A DNA stretch of 41,433 nucleotides from an uncultured Bacteroidales bacterium (lineage in GTDB: Bacteria; Bacteroidota; Bacteroidia; Bacteroidales; Paludibacteraceae). The DNA lies in the NCBI GenBank assembly GCA_937885465.1, contig CAKZZM010000124.1:1-41433 (forward strand). Direction: 5' to 3'. The notes below the pieces were generated by a model. It was not told the origin of the DNA and searched no databases. It saw nothing but the letters and a program-made list of their open reading frames with translations. The position numbers were made by a program, and so were the translations under genes. Positions 15,548 to 24,058 of this stretch are shown here, one piece after another (position 1 is the stretch's first letter; the number at the start of each line of letters is the position of its first letter).

Positions 15548-15766
15548 TTATAGTTTTTTCGAGATAATTCTTACTATATCCTGATATGAAACCATCGTCC
15601 CTATCTCCTCAGGTTCCAAGGACACTCCGAACTCCATTTCCAATTCGACAACAAGATTTATCTGTCCCATAGAGTCCCATTTCTCACACGTCTTCTGTGA
15701 ACAATTTTCATCAACCCAAGTCAAGTTGAACGTTCGCATGAGGACTTGTTTTATACGTTCTTCCAT
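15548..15766 (-). CDS. Acyl carrier protein
   Basis: 72 residues, with the phosphopantetheine site WDSMGQINLVVELEMEFGV at ~30-48 and Ser32 as the attachment residue. Length and helix pattern are those of a stand-alone ACP. It sits 3 bp after the KAS III-like gene. It is not the house-keeping fatty-acid ACP, whose DSLD motif is almost invariant; it should serve the local pathway, carrying a glyceryl, hydroxyacyl or short acyl unit. Confidence 0.88.
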   Translation of the reverse strand: MEERIKQVLMRTFNLTWVDENCSQKTCEKWDSMGQINLVVELEMEFGVSLEPEEIGTMVSYQDIVRIISKKL

Positions 15767-15769
15767 AAT

Positions 15770-16822
15770 CTACAATTCTATTATTGGTGAGATATTTGTC
15801 TTTTCCATATCAAGCAGCACACTCCCCCAACTCAACCCTGCGCCAAAGCCCGACAAGATGACTTTCTTACGAGCCAAATGTGATGAAGGCATCGCTGTAA
15901 CTATTGTCAGCGGAATACTTGCTGAAGAAGTGTTACCGAATTTCCGTATTGAATACAACACCTTGTCCTTTGACACCTTTAAACGATTAGCAAAAAAATC
16001 CGTCATAAAATGATTTGCTTGATGGAAAATCAAAGCATCTATATCATCAACAGTAATTCCTGCCTCAGCCATCAAACCCTTAATATCCTTCGGTTCTTCC
16101 CTCATCCCGAAATTAAACACTTCCAAACCATCCATTCTAAATTGTTCCCCATTACGAACACTACCATCTTCATCCGTAACATTCACAAATCCTTCGGTAG
16201 AGCTCTGATTACGAAAGCCCCCATAAGGTATCATCATAACCTCTGCCCCGCCACCGTCAGAGTGTAAAGAAAACAGACTTTCTCCATATTCACCCTTCTC
16301 CACCAATGTAGCAGTACCTGCATCACCAAAAAGAGGGGTGTTTACCTTGTCATTACGTGATACAATCTTTGACATTGTCTCACCAACCAGCAATAACACT
16401 CTGTTTATTCCCCGCTGCGATGCAAAAGCATACGCGACAGACAGCCCATAGACATAACCGGAACATGCGAGATTGATATCAAATGATAAACATGATTTCG
16501 GAAGACCAAGCCTGCACTGTAGAATAGGAGCGGTTGCCGGCTGATGAAAGTCAGACGTCTGCGAAACGAATATCAAAGCATCTATTTCGTTCTTGTCAAT
16601 TGCATTGTCCTCAATCAGACGTTCTGCCGCATTATAACACAAATCAGACGAGCACACATCCGAAGCTGCTATACGCTTTTCCTCTATGCCTATTTGGGAT
16701 AACACCTTGTCAATATCTTCCTGCTGCATAAAATATGCAAGGTCAACCGTCTTCTCAATATTTTGAGGAACACACGCTGAAACAGCCTTAATTCCAACAT
16801 TACTATATCTTATAAAAGCCAT
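15770..16822 (-). CDS. 3-oxoacyl-ACP synthase III-like (KAS III) enzyme
   Basis: A 350-residue thiolase-fold enzyme. The catalytic triad is intact: Cys120 in NLACSGY, His267 in IFHQANHF and Asn297 in FGNTSSAS. It would condense an acyl-CoA with malonyl-ACP, or act as an acyl transferase to or from ACP as some family members in sugar-cluster settings do. Its neighbours, two dedicated ACPs, an SDR and an FkbH-like protein, show that it works outside normal fatty-acid synthesis. The gene lies 11 bp after the SDR and 3 bp before the ACP gene. Confidence 0.9.
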   Translation of the reverse strand: MAFIRYSNVGIKAVSACVPQNIEKTVDLAYFMQQEDIDKVLSQIGIEEKRIAASDVCSSDLCYNAAERLIEDNAIDKNEIDALIFVSQTSDFHQPATAPILQCRLGLPKSCLSFDINLACSGYVYGLSVAYAFASQRGINRVLLLVGETMSKIVSRNDKVNTPLFGDAGTATLVEKGEYGESLFSLHSDGGGAEVMMIPYGGFRNQSSTEGFVNVTDEDGSVRNGEQFRMDGLEVFNFGMREEPKDIKGLMAEAGITVDDIDALIFHQANHFMTDFFANRLKVSKDKVLYSIRKFGNTSSASIPLTIVTAMPSSHLARKKVILSGFGAGLSWGSVLLDMEKTNISPIIEL

Positions 16823-16833
16823 ACTATTATGAT

Positions 16834-17580
16834 TTATACCAAATGTGAAGCACCATCAACTACCAATTCCGTTCCACTGATATAAGAAGCTGCATCTGTC
16901 AGCAAAAAAGCTATAGCAGCAGCTATTTCCCTTGACTCTGCAAATCTACGGAACGGGGTTTGTAATGCAGTGTTCTGCAACTCCTCTTCTGTTACGTTAG
17001 CAGTCCTTATCATAGGTGTATCGGTCGTTCCAGGCAACACACAATTAACTCTTATTTTCTTCGCTGCCAATTCAACTGCCATAGAACGCGCCATACCGAC
17101 CAATGCACTCTTGCTTGCAGAATAAACTGAATTTCCGGCATGAACTTTCAAATTACCATCCACACTCGAGACAAAAACAATGCTTGCAGGTTTGTTCAGT
17201 TTCTTTTTTTTGAGCAAATACTGCATCAAAGATATCTGCCCGAAAAAATTCGTTTGAAAGACCTTTTGCATATCATCTTGACTGATAAAATTAAATGGCT
17301 GCATCGACGCGATACCGGCGCATGCTGCGACCCCGTCAATGACAGATATATCACTCATACACTCAGAAAAAGCTGCACTATCATTGATATCTAAAGAAAC
17401 CATAATATGTTTGTCTTTCCCGACAAGCATTGATTTCGTCTTAGACAAACGCTCTATATCACGTCCGACAAGAATAAGATTCGCTCCCATCTCGGCACAC
17501 AGACAAGCCGTTGCCTGCCCGATTCCCGAACCGGCACCGGTAACCAAAATGGTCTTGTTATCTAAAGTAAACAGGCTCAT
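16834..17580 (-). CDS. Short-chain dehydrogenase/reductase
   Basis: Classical SDR of 248 residues: TGAGSGIG at 14-21 (nucleotide binding), AACAG near 85-89, and Tyr153-x3-Lys157 (YSASK) with a Ser at ~139. It probably reduces a ketoacyl group attached to one of the nearby ACPs (FabG-like) or a nucleotide-sugar; the ACP context favours the former. Start at 17580 is 2 bp after the FkbH-like gene stop, so the genes are coupled. Confidence 0.9.
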   Translation of the reverse strand: MSLFTLDNKTILVTGAGSGIGQATACLCAEMGANLILVGRDIERLSKTKSMLVGKDKHIMVSLDINDSAAFSECMSDISVIDGVAACAGIASMQPFNFISQDDMQKVFQTNFFGQISLMQYLLKKKKLNKPASIVFVSSVDGNLKVHAGNSVYSASKSALVGMARSMAVELAAKKIRVNCVLPGTTDTPMIRTANVTEEELQNTALQTPFRRFAESREIAAAIAFLLTDAASYISGTELVVDGASHLV

Positions 17581-17582
17581 AT

Positions 17583-19157
17583 TTACGATATTTTAATGGT
17601 AAAGTAATCTTCAATGCAGAAATTTGCATTGTCAAGCAACAAATGGTATAGCACATTGCCCTTTTCGTCCGACTCTATCAGATTGAACCCATTGTTTGGA
17701 TAAAACTTAATGGTCTGACCATTTTTGTATGTTGGGAAATATTGCCCTGTAACAGAACACATACCTTGCTTTTTTAACAACGACAAAATCACTCTCAAAA
17801 AAACATTCTCAATACCTTTGCCTAAAACACGACAACTCATAAGAAATGTGTCAATCACACCTTCATTAGTCACCAAAACCAGTCCTGTTATGCCATTGTC
17901 ACCAAACTTATCTGCAACACTGATAGTCCAACCTTGTCCACCAGTATTCAGGAAGTTGTCAATATCAGCTTCAGTATAACGTTTTGTCGTCAAATTAAAC
18001 TGATTCGTTTTTTGTGTCATCTGCGCAGCACGGGATATTGTTTGCGGTGAAACAGATGCAATTGATAAAACCATTTGCAACGAACGAAGATAATCATTCA
18101 TATTCGTAAATTGCTCGGCGACCTCTTTGCGCTGTGCATTCTGCCTATACTGCTCCGTCTTGCTTCTGTCCTCATTGGTCAGAGAATATATGCGAAAATA
18201 TTCGGAAACAAGATACTGATATAGTTTCGGTAAGTCATATGGCTGAGACGGAAAATCCGGAACAGAAACCATTGGCAATTGCTGCCTTATCAGTTCTCTT
18301 TCCGCAGGATTATCATCAACGAACACCATAGAATCCAAACCTATATTAAGTTCCTCTGCCAAACTCCTGATATTCGCTGCTTTATCCTGCCAATTGACAC
18401 GCACTGCCGCAAAATCATCTTTCTTAAGAATCATATCGTCCCGCTTTGCCCATACCTCTTCAACATCCGCCATGTTATTCTTCGAACAAATGCAGAGGAT
18501 TACCCCATCCTTTTTTAACTGATTCAAGCCTTGCTGCCAAAGAGAGAATGCCTTCCCCGGATAACTGCCACTTATCTGTATATTGTTTACACCATCCTCG
18601 CCTAATATTCCACCCCAGAGTGTATTGTCCAAATCAAGTATAAGGCACTTTTTCCGTATAAGAGATACTGCTCTTAACTGTTTTGCATACCAACTCTTAA
18701 AATCACCGGACAATTTGGGATTTATAGGCGTTTGCGACAACATATATAGTTTCCAGTCGATAAGACTTTCCTGCGAATATTGATGCGTAAAGAGCGCGAA
18801 ATCAAGAACCTTCACATTAGGATTCTCATCAGACAATGTATATATTCCCCTGTTGAATCCTTCGATTGCCTTTTGACGAGAAAAATCACCTGACTCTACC
18901 GAAGAACTACAAATATCTACCAACGTAAAAACAACAAACTGCCTATGACCTATTGCAGAAAGAACGAGTCTTATCTTATTAATGTATGAGTTTATCTCAC
19001 CTACCAGATTTCCATTATCGAACTTCATCGGTACCTGATACCACCAGACAAAATCTGTTGCTTCATCAGGTACAAGAGAAATGTCGTCATATCCGCTGAA
19101 GAGGTAATCAGCAGGCATGAAACGCTCTATAGTGTTATTTCTGAAAACAAACGTCAT
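17583..19157 (-). CDS. FkbH-like HAD-IIIC domain protein
   Basis: A 524-residue protein with a SGNH-like N-terminal part (~1-160), an HAD core opening at LILDLDNTLWGGILGEDG (172-189; nucleophile Asp175) with FVDDNPAERE near 283-292, and a GNAT-like C-terminal part (QFNLTTKRYTEADI, ADKFGDNGITGLVLV). FkbH-type proteins take a C3 unit from 1,3-bisphosphoglycerate and load it as a glyceryl group on an ACP. The two ACP genes downstream are the natural partners. This suggests that a glyceryl-derived acyl group is made for transfer to the surface glycan; the final structure cannot be told. Confidence 0.88.
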   Translation of the reverse strand: MTFVFRNNTIERFMPADYLFSGYDDISLVPDEATDFVWWYQVPMKFDNGNLVGEINSYINKIRLVLSAIGHRQFVVFTLVDICSSSVESGDFSRQKAIEGFNRGIYTLSDENPNVKVLDFALFTHQYSQESLIDWKLYMLSQTPINPKLSGDFKSWYAKQLRAVSLIRKKCLILDLDNTLWGGILGEDGVNNIQISGSYPGKAFSLWQQGLNQLKKDGVILCICSKNNMADVEEVWAKRDDMILKKDDFAAVRVNWQDKAANIRSLAEELNIGLDSMVFVDDNPAERELIRQQLPMVSVPDFPSQPYDLPKLYQYLVSEYFRIYSLTNEDRSKTEQYRQNAQRKEVAEQFTNMNDYLRSLQMVLSIASVSPQTISRAAQMTQKTNQFNLTTKRYTEADIDNFLNTGGQGWTISVADKFGDNGITGLVLVTNEGVIDTFLMSCRVLGKGIENVFLRVILSLLKKQGMCSVTGQYFPTYKNGQTIKFYPNNGFNLIESDEKGNVLYHLLLDNANFCIEDYFTIKIS

Positions 19158-19191
19158 AAATCATTATTGTTAATAGTGCAAACACGAAACA

Positions 19192-20181
19192 TTACAATAG
19201 CCGCACGCCTAATCTGCCTATTGAATATAATAGGCGGTTATTCACCTTCAAAAACCGTCCGAACTCCTTCAGTTCGCCACCGAATTGCAACTTAAAGTCG
19301 CGTACGCCGTATGGTTTGCCCGGCTCACCTGCCCCCATGAGGTCGAAAAGCGGGATGCCGTGCAGGTTGGCGTAGTCCATAGCCGCCCAAGTAACAACAG
19401 TCGGTCCGACGACATACCACTCGTACAAGGCTTTGCCATGCAACATCGGACACAACATACCACCGATGATTTGACCGCCCTTTTTAGCGAGCAGCAATAC
19501 TCCGTACTTTTGTTCCACAAAGGTAGTAAAAAAATCCAAGGCAAACAAAGGTTTATGTATTTTTTCTTTATATAAAGTTGATAATAGTTGATAAAACACC
19601 ACCACGTCATTTTTTTCTACCGCCTCAACAATCTCCACACCGTCATCAAAAGCCTTACGAATCTGCCGCATCTTACTATCATTGACCCTGCTCTCCATCA
19701 AACGGTGGTCAGAGCAAGCAATGTGCATATCGTAGTGCGGCATATAAGCAAACCCACACGTCTCAAACACACTGCGCCAACGGCTATAATCGCAGAAATT
19801 GCGAGTCTCAATATAGATAGCTTGAGAAGATAGTCGAGAGTGGAGAGCAGAGAGCATTTCCGACAGTTCTTCATTAGTAATATCCTCTGCAAGCAATGGA
19901 CCGCCAACGATAATAGCCCGACGAGTGAAAAACTGTTTCACAGGATTTTTTTCATAAGTCACATAACCTACAATGATGCCCTTTAATAATGGTGATGCTT
20001 CTCTTAATGGTGAATCAGATGTTCCTCTTCTTGCTGCATAGACGAATGGTGTCATCTGATTTGGGAGTGAGGCGTAAAAATCGTAAGCCTCAGGAGTTTG
20101 AAACCACGAAGCTGTAGGCGACTGCTGTAAAAGTCTCTGCCACGATTCTCTATCAATATCTGATATATTAGTTATTAACAT
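19192..20181 (-). CDS. FemAB/GNAT-type peptidyl or acyl transferase
   Basis: 329 residues with the double-GNAT layout of FemAB/FemX-like proteins: TASWFQTPEAYDFY at ~23-36, ALDFFTTFVEQKYG in the middle, and GAGEPGKPYGVRDFKLQFGG at ~286-305, the usual C-terminal marker. Relatives in polysaccharide clusters are thought to attach amino-acid or acyl groups to sugars or lipid-linked precursors rather than to make peptidoglycan bridges. It is the first gene after the inserted AAA/PD-(D/E)XK gene and is 34 bp upstream of the FkbH-like gene, so it belongs to the same modification set. Confidence 0.82.
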   Translation of the reverse strand: MLITNISDIDRESWQRLLQQSPTASWFQTPEAYDFYASLPNQMTPFVYAARRGTSDSPLREASPLLKGIIVGYVTYEKNPVKQFFTRRAIIVGGPLLAEDITNEELSEMLSALHSRLSSQAIYIETRNFCDYSRWRSVFETCGFAYMPHYDMHIACSDHRLMESRVNDSKMRQIRKAFDDGVEIVEAVEKNDVVVFYQLLSTLYKEKIHKPLFALDFFTTFVEQKYGVLLLAKKGGQIIGGMLCPMLHGKALYEWYVVGPTVVTWAAMDYANLHGIPLFDLMGAGEPGKPYGVRDFKLQFGGELKEFGRFLKVNNRLLYSIGRLGVRLL

Positions 20182-20239
20182 TAATCGGTTTGTTATTCAT
20201 TTTTTAAGGGTACTCGGTTTGCGTTTATTTCAATATCTT

Positions 20240-22057
20240 CTATATCGTCAATGTCCATTTTCCACCATTCTTCGGACCTACATGTCGCAACTCTGGCATC
20301 GCCTCAATATCACGATAAATAGTCATCTCTGACACACCACACGATTTAGCGATGTCGGCAATTGTGATGAACGAGTTATTCCTCACTAATTCAACAACTT
20401 TCTCATGTCTATCACCTATCTTTTTACTAACATTTTTACTAACATTTTTACTAACATTTTTACTAACATTTTCTGTTCCACTATGAATAATTCTTCCGTC
20501 TCCACTCTCAATTATCCACCCGTCAGGCCTTCGCATTTCTGTTGAGAAATTCAAACCTATCAATATCGTCTCGCGCTCATCTAATATCCACGGCAATGCA
20601 TATTGTTTATTATGGATTTGTTCCAAAGCAATAGTCGGAGTGGAGTTGACCTTAAATTCGAACAGGTACCGATATTTCTCTGTTGTTATCAGCATATCTA
20701 TCCGCCCATCTGCTGTCATATACTCGGCATCCGCTTTCAGACCAATGAGTTTACATAGAATATATAAGACATTTCGAAAATGGACTTCGGGTGTCTCCTG
20801 TGCGTCATACCTGAAATCTGCAAAGAATGATTGTAGCCGTAATAGGCACGACTCCACTTGTCCTTGCTTTAAGTCATTGATAAAATTCAGCATTTCCGAT
20901 TTTGTTCGGTTCTTTCGTATGGACGTGTAATATGGTAGCAGGAATTGAAAAAAACCGTCGTACACTTCTTCATTGGGATATGTCAACCAACTCAATTGTT
21001 CTTCTTCATCACTCCGTAATATAGACAAATAGCCGCTTTGATATAACAAAGGCACTATGTTATCTCCATCACCATCGTTATCTAAAGCATCAGTATTGAT
21101 TGGTTCTTCCAACGCGGGAAGCGAATAATCATGACTCTGCAACACATCAACAAGCATCGTTGGCGTCCCCGTCTCAAACCAATAGTTCCCCATTTCCATA
21201 TACCATAGAGCGTTCATCAAACTAAATGGATTATATAGCCCCGGTGTCTTATCCACAAAGTGATACCCATCGTACATCTTTTGCAAGTCGCTTTTTACCG
21301 CATCGTATGTTTTTCCGCTTTGCTCTGCAAACCGACTGATATAAGGACTCAAATCCCTTACCATCTCCTCATCCGTTATGCCACATATAGACGCAAAACT
21401 TTTTCTACGGGATATGTCACGCAAATTGTTGAGGTCGCTGAAGATACTTACCTTACTGAATTTTGTTATTCCTGTCAAGAGCGAGAAACGAATGTACTTA
21501 TCCATTGTCTTCAGTACGCTATAGAATCCGCGTAAAATAGCACGATAAGAATCCTGCAACTCGGGATTATTGATTGCATGTAGCAATGGTTTATCATATT
21601 CATCAACCAATATCACTACGCCTTTCCCTGTTTTCTCATAAGCACGTTGAATAACCCCCATAAATCGCAATCCCAAATCCACCTCACTCGGGTTACGACC
21701 ATATATTGACTCCTGCTTATAAAGAAATGAGTTTATCATGTTAATTAGTTTCTGCTCAGAGTCATAGTTCTGCACATTAAAATCAAAATGCATCACAGGA
21801 TATGTTGTCCAGTCTGTTTCTTGAGATGCGATATACAATCCTTCAAACAAATCACGTTCGCCCAAAAAATATGCCTCGATAGTACTCAACAGGAGCGATT
21901 TGCCGAAACGGCGAGGTCGAGACAGAAAATAATGTGTTCCTTCTTGTGCCATCCGATACACGTATTCTGTCTTATCAACGTAGAGCCTATTTTCTCTCCG
22001 CAGTTTCTCGAATGATTGTTCTCCAATAGGTAGTGTCTTTAACGTTTCCATAATCAC
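20240..22057 (-). CDS. AAA-ATPase-like / PD-(D/E)XK nuclease protein with C-terminal HTH
   Basis: A 605-residue protein of the AAA-ATPase-like (pfam09820-type) and PDDEXK_9 family: SRPRRFGKS at 46-54 as a Walker A variant, VVILVDEYDKPL near 143-154 as Walker B, and a nuclease-like core IDMLITTEKYRYLFEFKV near 458-475, with the Asp and E-x-K residues. About residues 528-545 are NVSK tetrapeptides encoded by 12-bp tandem repeats. The last ~55 residues form a DeoR-like helix-turn-helix (FITIADIAKSCGVSEMTIYR). Very common in Bacteroidota genomes; role unproven. It lies downstream of hipBA within the glycan region and is likely a later arrival. M1 or M3 could be the start. Confidence 0.88.
   Translation of the reverse strand: MIMETLKTLPIGEQSFEKLRRENRLYVDKTEYVYRMAQEGTHYFLSRPRRFGKSLLLSTIEAYFLGERDLFEGLYIASQETDWTTYPVMHFDFNVQNYDSEQKLINMINSFLYKQESIYGRNPSEVDLGLRFMGVIQRAYEKTGKGVVILVDEYDKPLLHAINNPELQDSYRAILRGFYSVLKTMDKYIRFSLLTGITKFSKVSIFSDLNNLRDISRRKSFASICGITDEEMVRDLSPYISRFAEQSGKTYDAVKSDLQKMYDGYHFVDKTPGLYNPFSLMNALWYMEMGNYWFETGTPTMLVDVLQSHDYSLPALEEPINTDALDNDGDGDNIVPLLYQSGYLSILRSDEEEQLSWLTYPNEEVYDGFFQFLLPYYTSIRKNRTKSEMLNFINDLKQGQVESCLLRLQSFFADFRYDAQETPEVHFRNVLYILCKLIGLKADAEYMTADGRIDMLITTEKYRYLFEFKVNSTPTIALEQIHNKQYALPWILDERETILIGLNFSTEMRRPDGWIIESGDGRIIHSGTENVSKNVSKNVSKNVSKKIGDRHEKVVELVRNNSFITIADIAKSCGVSEMTIYRDIEAMPELRHVGPKNGGKWTLTI
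20421..20472. repeat. 12-bp tandem repeat inside the nuclease linker
   Basis: About 4.3 copies of TTTTACTAACAT (plus strand), encoding Asn-Val-Ser-Lys on the minus strand, just before the C-terminal HTH. Confidence 0.95.
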
Positions 22058-22139
22058 CGTTCACAATCTACAAATTCTACTTATGTTAGTTCCACTGCGT
22101 CTTATCTATGTCGTTATATGTGGTCAGTACGTTCATTGG

Positions 22140-23639
22140 TTAACCGTTACCTTTTGCAATCAAGCAATGCTCAATGAGAGCACGAAGTTGAGCAGCACTC
22201 AATTGATACATTCCAATCTTCTCAATATAGTCATGGTCAGCAGTACCGCGACGAATTATAAACCGTTTTGGTCTGCCATTGATAGTAGCAAAAAGGTGAT
22301 AATTACCTTTATACGCCTGCTCAACATACGGATTAGAGATACGGCTTCCGTCAGTAGCTGTCCACTCTTCTTCACGATGCTCCGCGCTGACACCCCATTC
22401 ACGCAAATGTTCTTGTATGGTTGCTTCAATACGCCCTATCAGCTCCTGCCGCACACCATTCTGTTCAGCTAAAGAACGGAATTGCATCACTGCATCAACC
22501 ACTTGACGAATGATTTTTTCCGAATCGTTAACACCATATTTGGTTGCAAATAATGATACATCCTCCCTTGTCCATCTATCATATTTCCCGCGCATAAGCA
22601 GACAATGAGACGACTCCGGCTGAAAACCTCCTCGGTTAAAGATATAAGTAAGATCGTATGCCGGTGACAAAGACCATTCACCTTTCTTGTTCATCAGGAA
22701 AGAAAAGTTCTTATGGTGGTCGTCGGTATTATTGGCTAAATAATTGAACACCATTCGCCTGAACACTTCATCCGTGGCAGCATCCGGCAAATGCAATCTG
22801 CGACAGACTAACAGTAGTTTCTCGTAACTATCAGCGTCCGGGTCCATAGCCGCCAGAGTCTGAAGGTGCAGTTTCTCGCCGTTTGGTCGATCAAAGCGGA
22901 GAGTAGCAAAATGCTTCTCTCCATCAGCGTCCAATAGACGTGATGGCATCATTTCTATACCCGCTGCTAAAGCCATCTGATGATAGGTCATCTCCAGCTC
23001 GGCTGTGCAACGTTCTTTTTCCCCGAACTTAATGATATAGTAGTCATACCCATCCAATCCTGCCACTTGCCCCGACCGAATTTCTCCCGTCTCGCGATTA
23101 ATTGCAATTATAGCCTTCGGCTGCCGTCCTCCGGCAGATGTGCCCACTGCAAGCAGTAGCTGCTTGGTCAACATTTCATCAGGCAAAATATGGGCATTTT
23201 CACGTTCTACAAAAATCCTCTTAGCTAAACGAGATAATTCTCCAATATTAATAGGTTTCCTGTAAGGAGTTGGTGAAGTATCAGGTTCGAACTCCAAGGC
23301 TCCCATCCCTCGTTTACCAATAAAGATCAGTTTGTCAAGTGGTGTTACGTCTGCATCTGATAATTTTTGGTCAGAAACCCACTGCTGAAACAACACGTTA
23401 CCCCAATCATCGGGCAAACTGTCAGCTATAAAAGATGGTAAATGTTGATATATTCGCTGTTCCTCACCAGAAAAAGACAACATTAACTTATTAGTCTTTG
23501 GTGCAACAAGAGGGAATGGCTCTTCAAGTTTGGTAAGATAGGAAGGATTATATACAAAATAACTATTCCGTCGCTCCTTACGCCACATCAGTGAGCCAAT
23601 ATCCTCTCCCCATAATATGACATGTACAAAGTTTCTCAC
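22140..23639 (-). CDS. hipA: HipA-like serine/threonine kinase toxin
   Basis: A 499-residue HipA-family kinase. Visible motifs are SLPDDWGN (74-81), GTSAGGRQPKAI (166-177, ATP loop), YYIIKF (200-205, the ATP-binding Lys), NNTDDHHKNF (303-312, catalytic Asp and Asn) and YDLTY (328-332, metal-binding Asp). About 100 residues after the usual end (from ~400) include a wing-like EWTATDGSRISNPYVEQAYK segment of unknown role. Family members phosphorylate aminoacyl-tRNA synthetases or other translation factors and slow growth. The start codon overlaps the hipB stop by 4 bp, giving a normal antitoxin-toxin order. Confidence 0.93.
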   Translation of the reverse strand: MRNFVHVILWGEDIGSLMWRKERRNSYFVYNPSYLTKLEEPFPLVAPKTNKLMLSFSGEEQRIYQHLPSFIADSLPDDWGNVLFQQWVSDQKLSDADVTPLDKLIFIGKRGMGALEFEPDTSPTPYRKPINIGELSRLAKRIFVERENAHILPDEMLTKQLLLAVGTSAGGRQPKAIIAINRETGEIRSGQVAGLDGYDYYIIKFGEKERCTAELEMTYHQMALAAGIEMMPSRLLDADGEKHFATLRFDRPNGEKLHLQTLAAMDPDADSYEKLLLVCRRLHLPDAATDEVFRRMVFNYLANNTDDHHKNFSFLMNKKGEWSLSPAYDLTYIFNRGGFQPESSHCLLMRGKYDRWTREDVSLFATKYGVNDSEKIIRQVVDAVMQFRSLAEQNGVRQELIGRIEATIQEHLREWGVSAEHREEEWTATDGSRISNPYVEQAYKGNYHLFATINGRPKRFIIRRGTADHDYIEKIGMYQLSAAQLRALIEHCLIAKGNG

Positions 23640-23941
23640 TTACTATGCCTAATTCGTTGAATAGGTGTCTTATTATTTAACAGATACGGCGATTCCGGAA
23701 TATCCGGCAGTATTTCATTTATATTTTCCAATTGACCTATTGCACGCAATAAACGAAGCAATGTAGTCATAGATATATCATGCGATGCACCAACCTCGAA
23801 TTTCTGAATTGTCATAATGGATAAACCTGTCTTTTCTGCAATTTCCTTTTGAGTCAACTGCAATTGCTGACGATACATTCGATAACGCACTCCTATTTTT
23901 GCTATAATCTCAGGTCCTGAATATGCGTAAATATCACTCAT
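23636..23941 (-). CDS. hipB: HipB-like XRE antitoxin
   Basis: A 101-residue protein with an XRE helix-turn-helix at ~28-65 (LTQKEIAEKTGLSIMTIQKFE, in which residues 28-48 hold the two helices). It should neutralise HipA and repress the operon. Upstream lie two direct repeats ACAATTATATTTATC that are likely binding sites, and a strong promoter box TACCTTTG. The last ~25 residues are rich in Pro and Ile and may contact HipA. Confidence 0.9.
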   Translation of the reverse strand: MSDIYAYSGPEIIAKIGVRYRMYRQQLQLTQKEIAEKTGLSIMTIQKFEVGASHDISMTTLLRLLRAIGQLENINEILPDIPESPYLLNNKTPIQRIRHSK

Positions 23942-23964
23942 ACCATGAATAGTTTACTATAACT

Positions 23965-24034
23965 ACAATTATATTTATCATTAAAATTACCGCTTAACAT
24001 ATATCACAATTATATTTATCCACTTGCAAAGGTA
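23965..24034 (-). promoter_or_regulatory. hipBA promoter with two direct-repeat operators
   Basis: ACAATTATATTTATC occurs at 23965-23979 and 24006-24020, 41 bp apart (about four helical turns). On the minus strand -7 box TACCTTTG lies at 24027-24034, with CTTG in the -33 place 20 bp further upstream (24055-24058). The repeats lie between the promoter and the hipB start, as expected for autorepression. Confidence 0.65.
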
Positions 24035-24058
24035 ATACATTTATCTTATATATGCAAG

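Noticed and set aside
23965..24020. Repeated ACAATTATATTTATC as a CRISPR or insertion-sequence end
   Set aside because: Only two 15-bp copies, directly upstream of hipB next to a promoter; operator sites explain them better.
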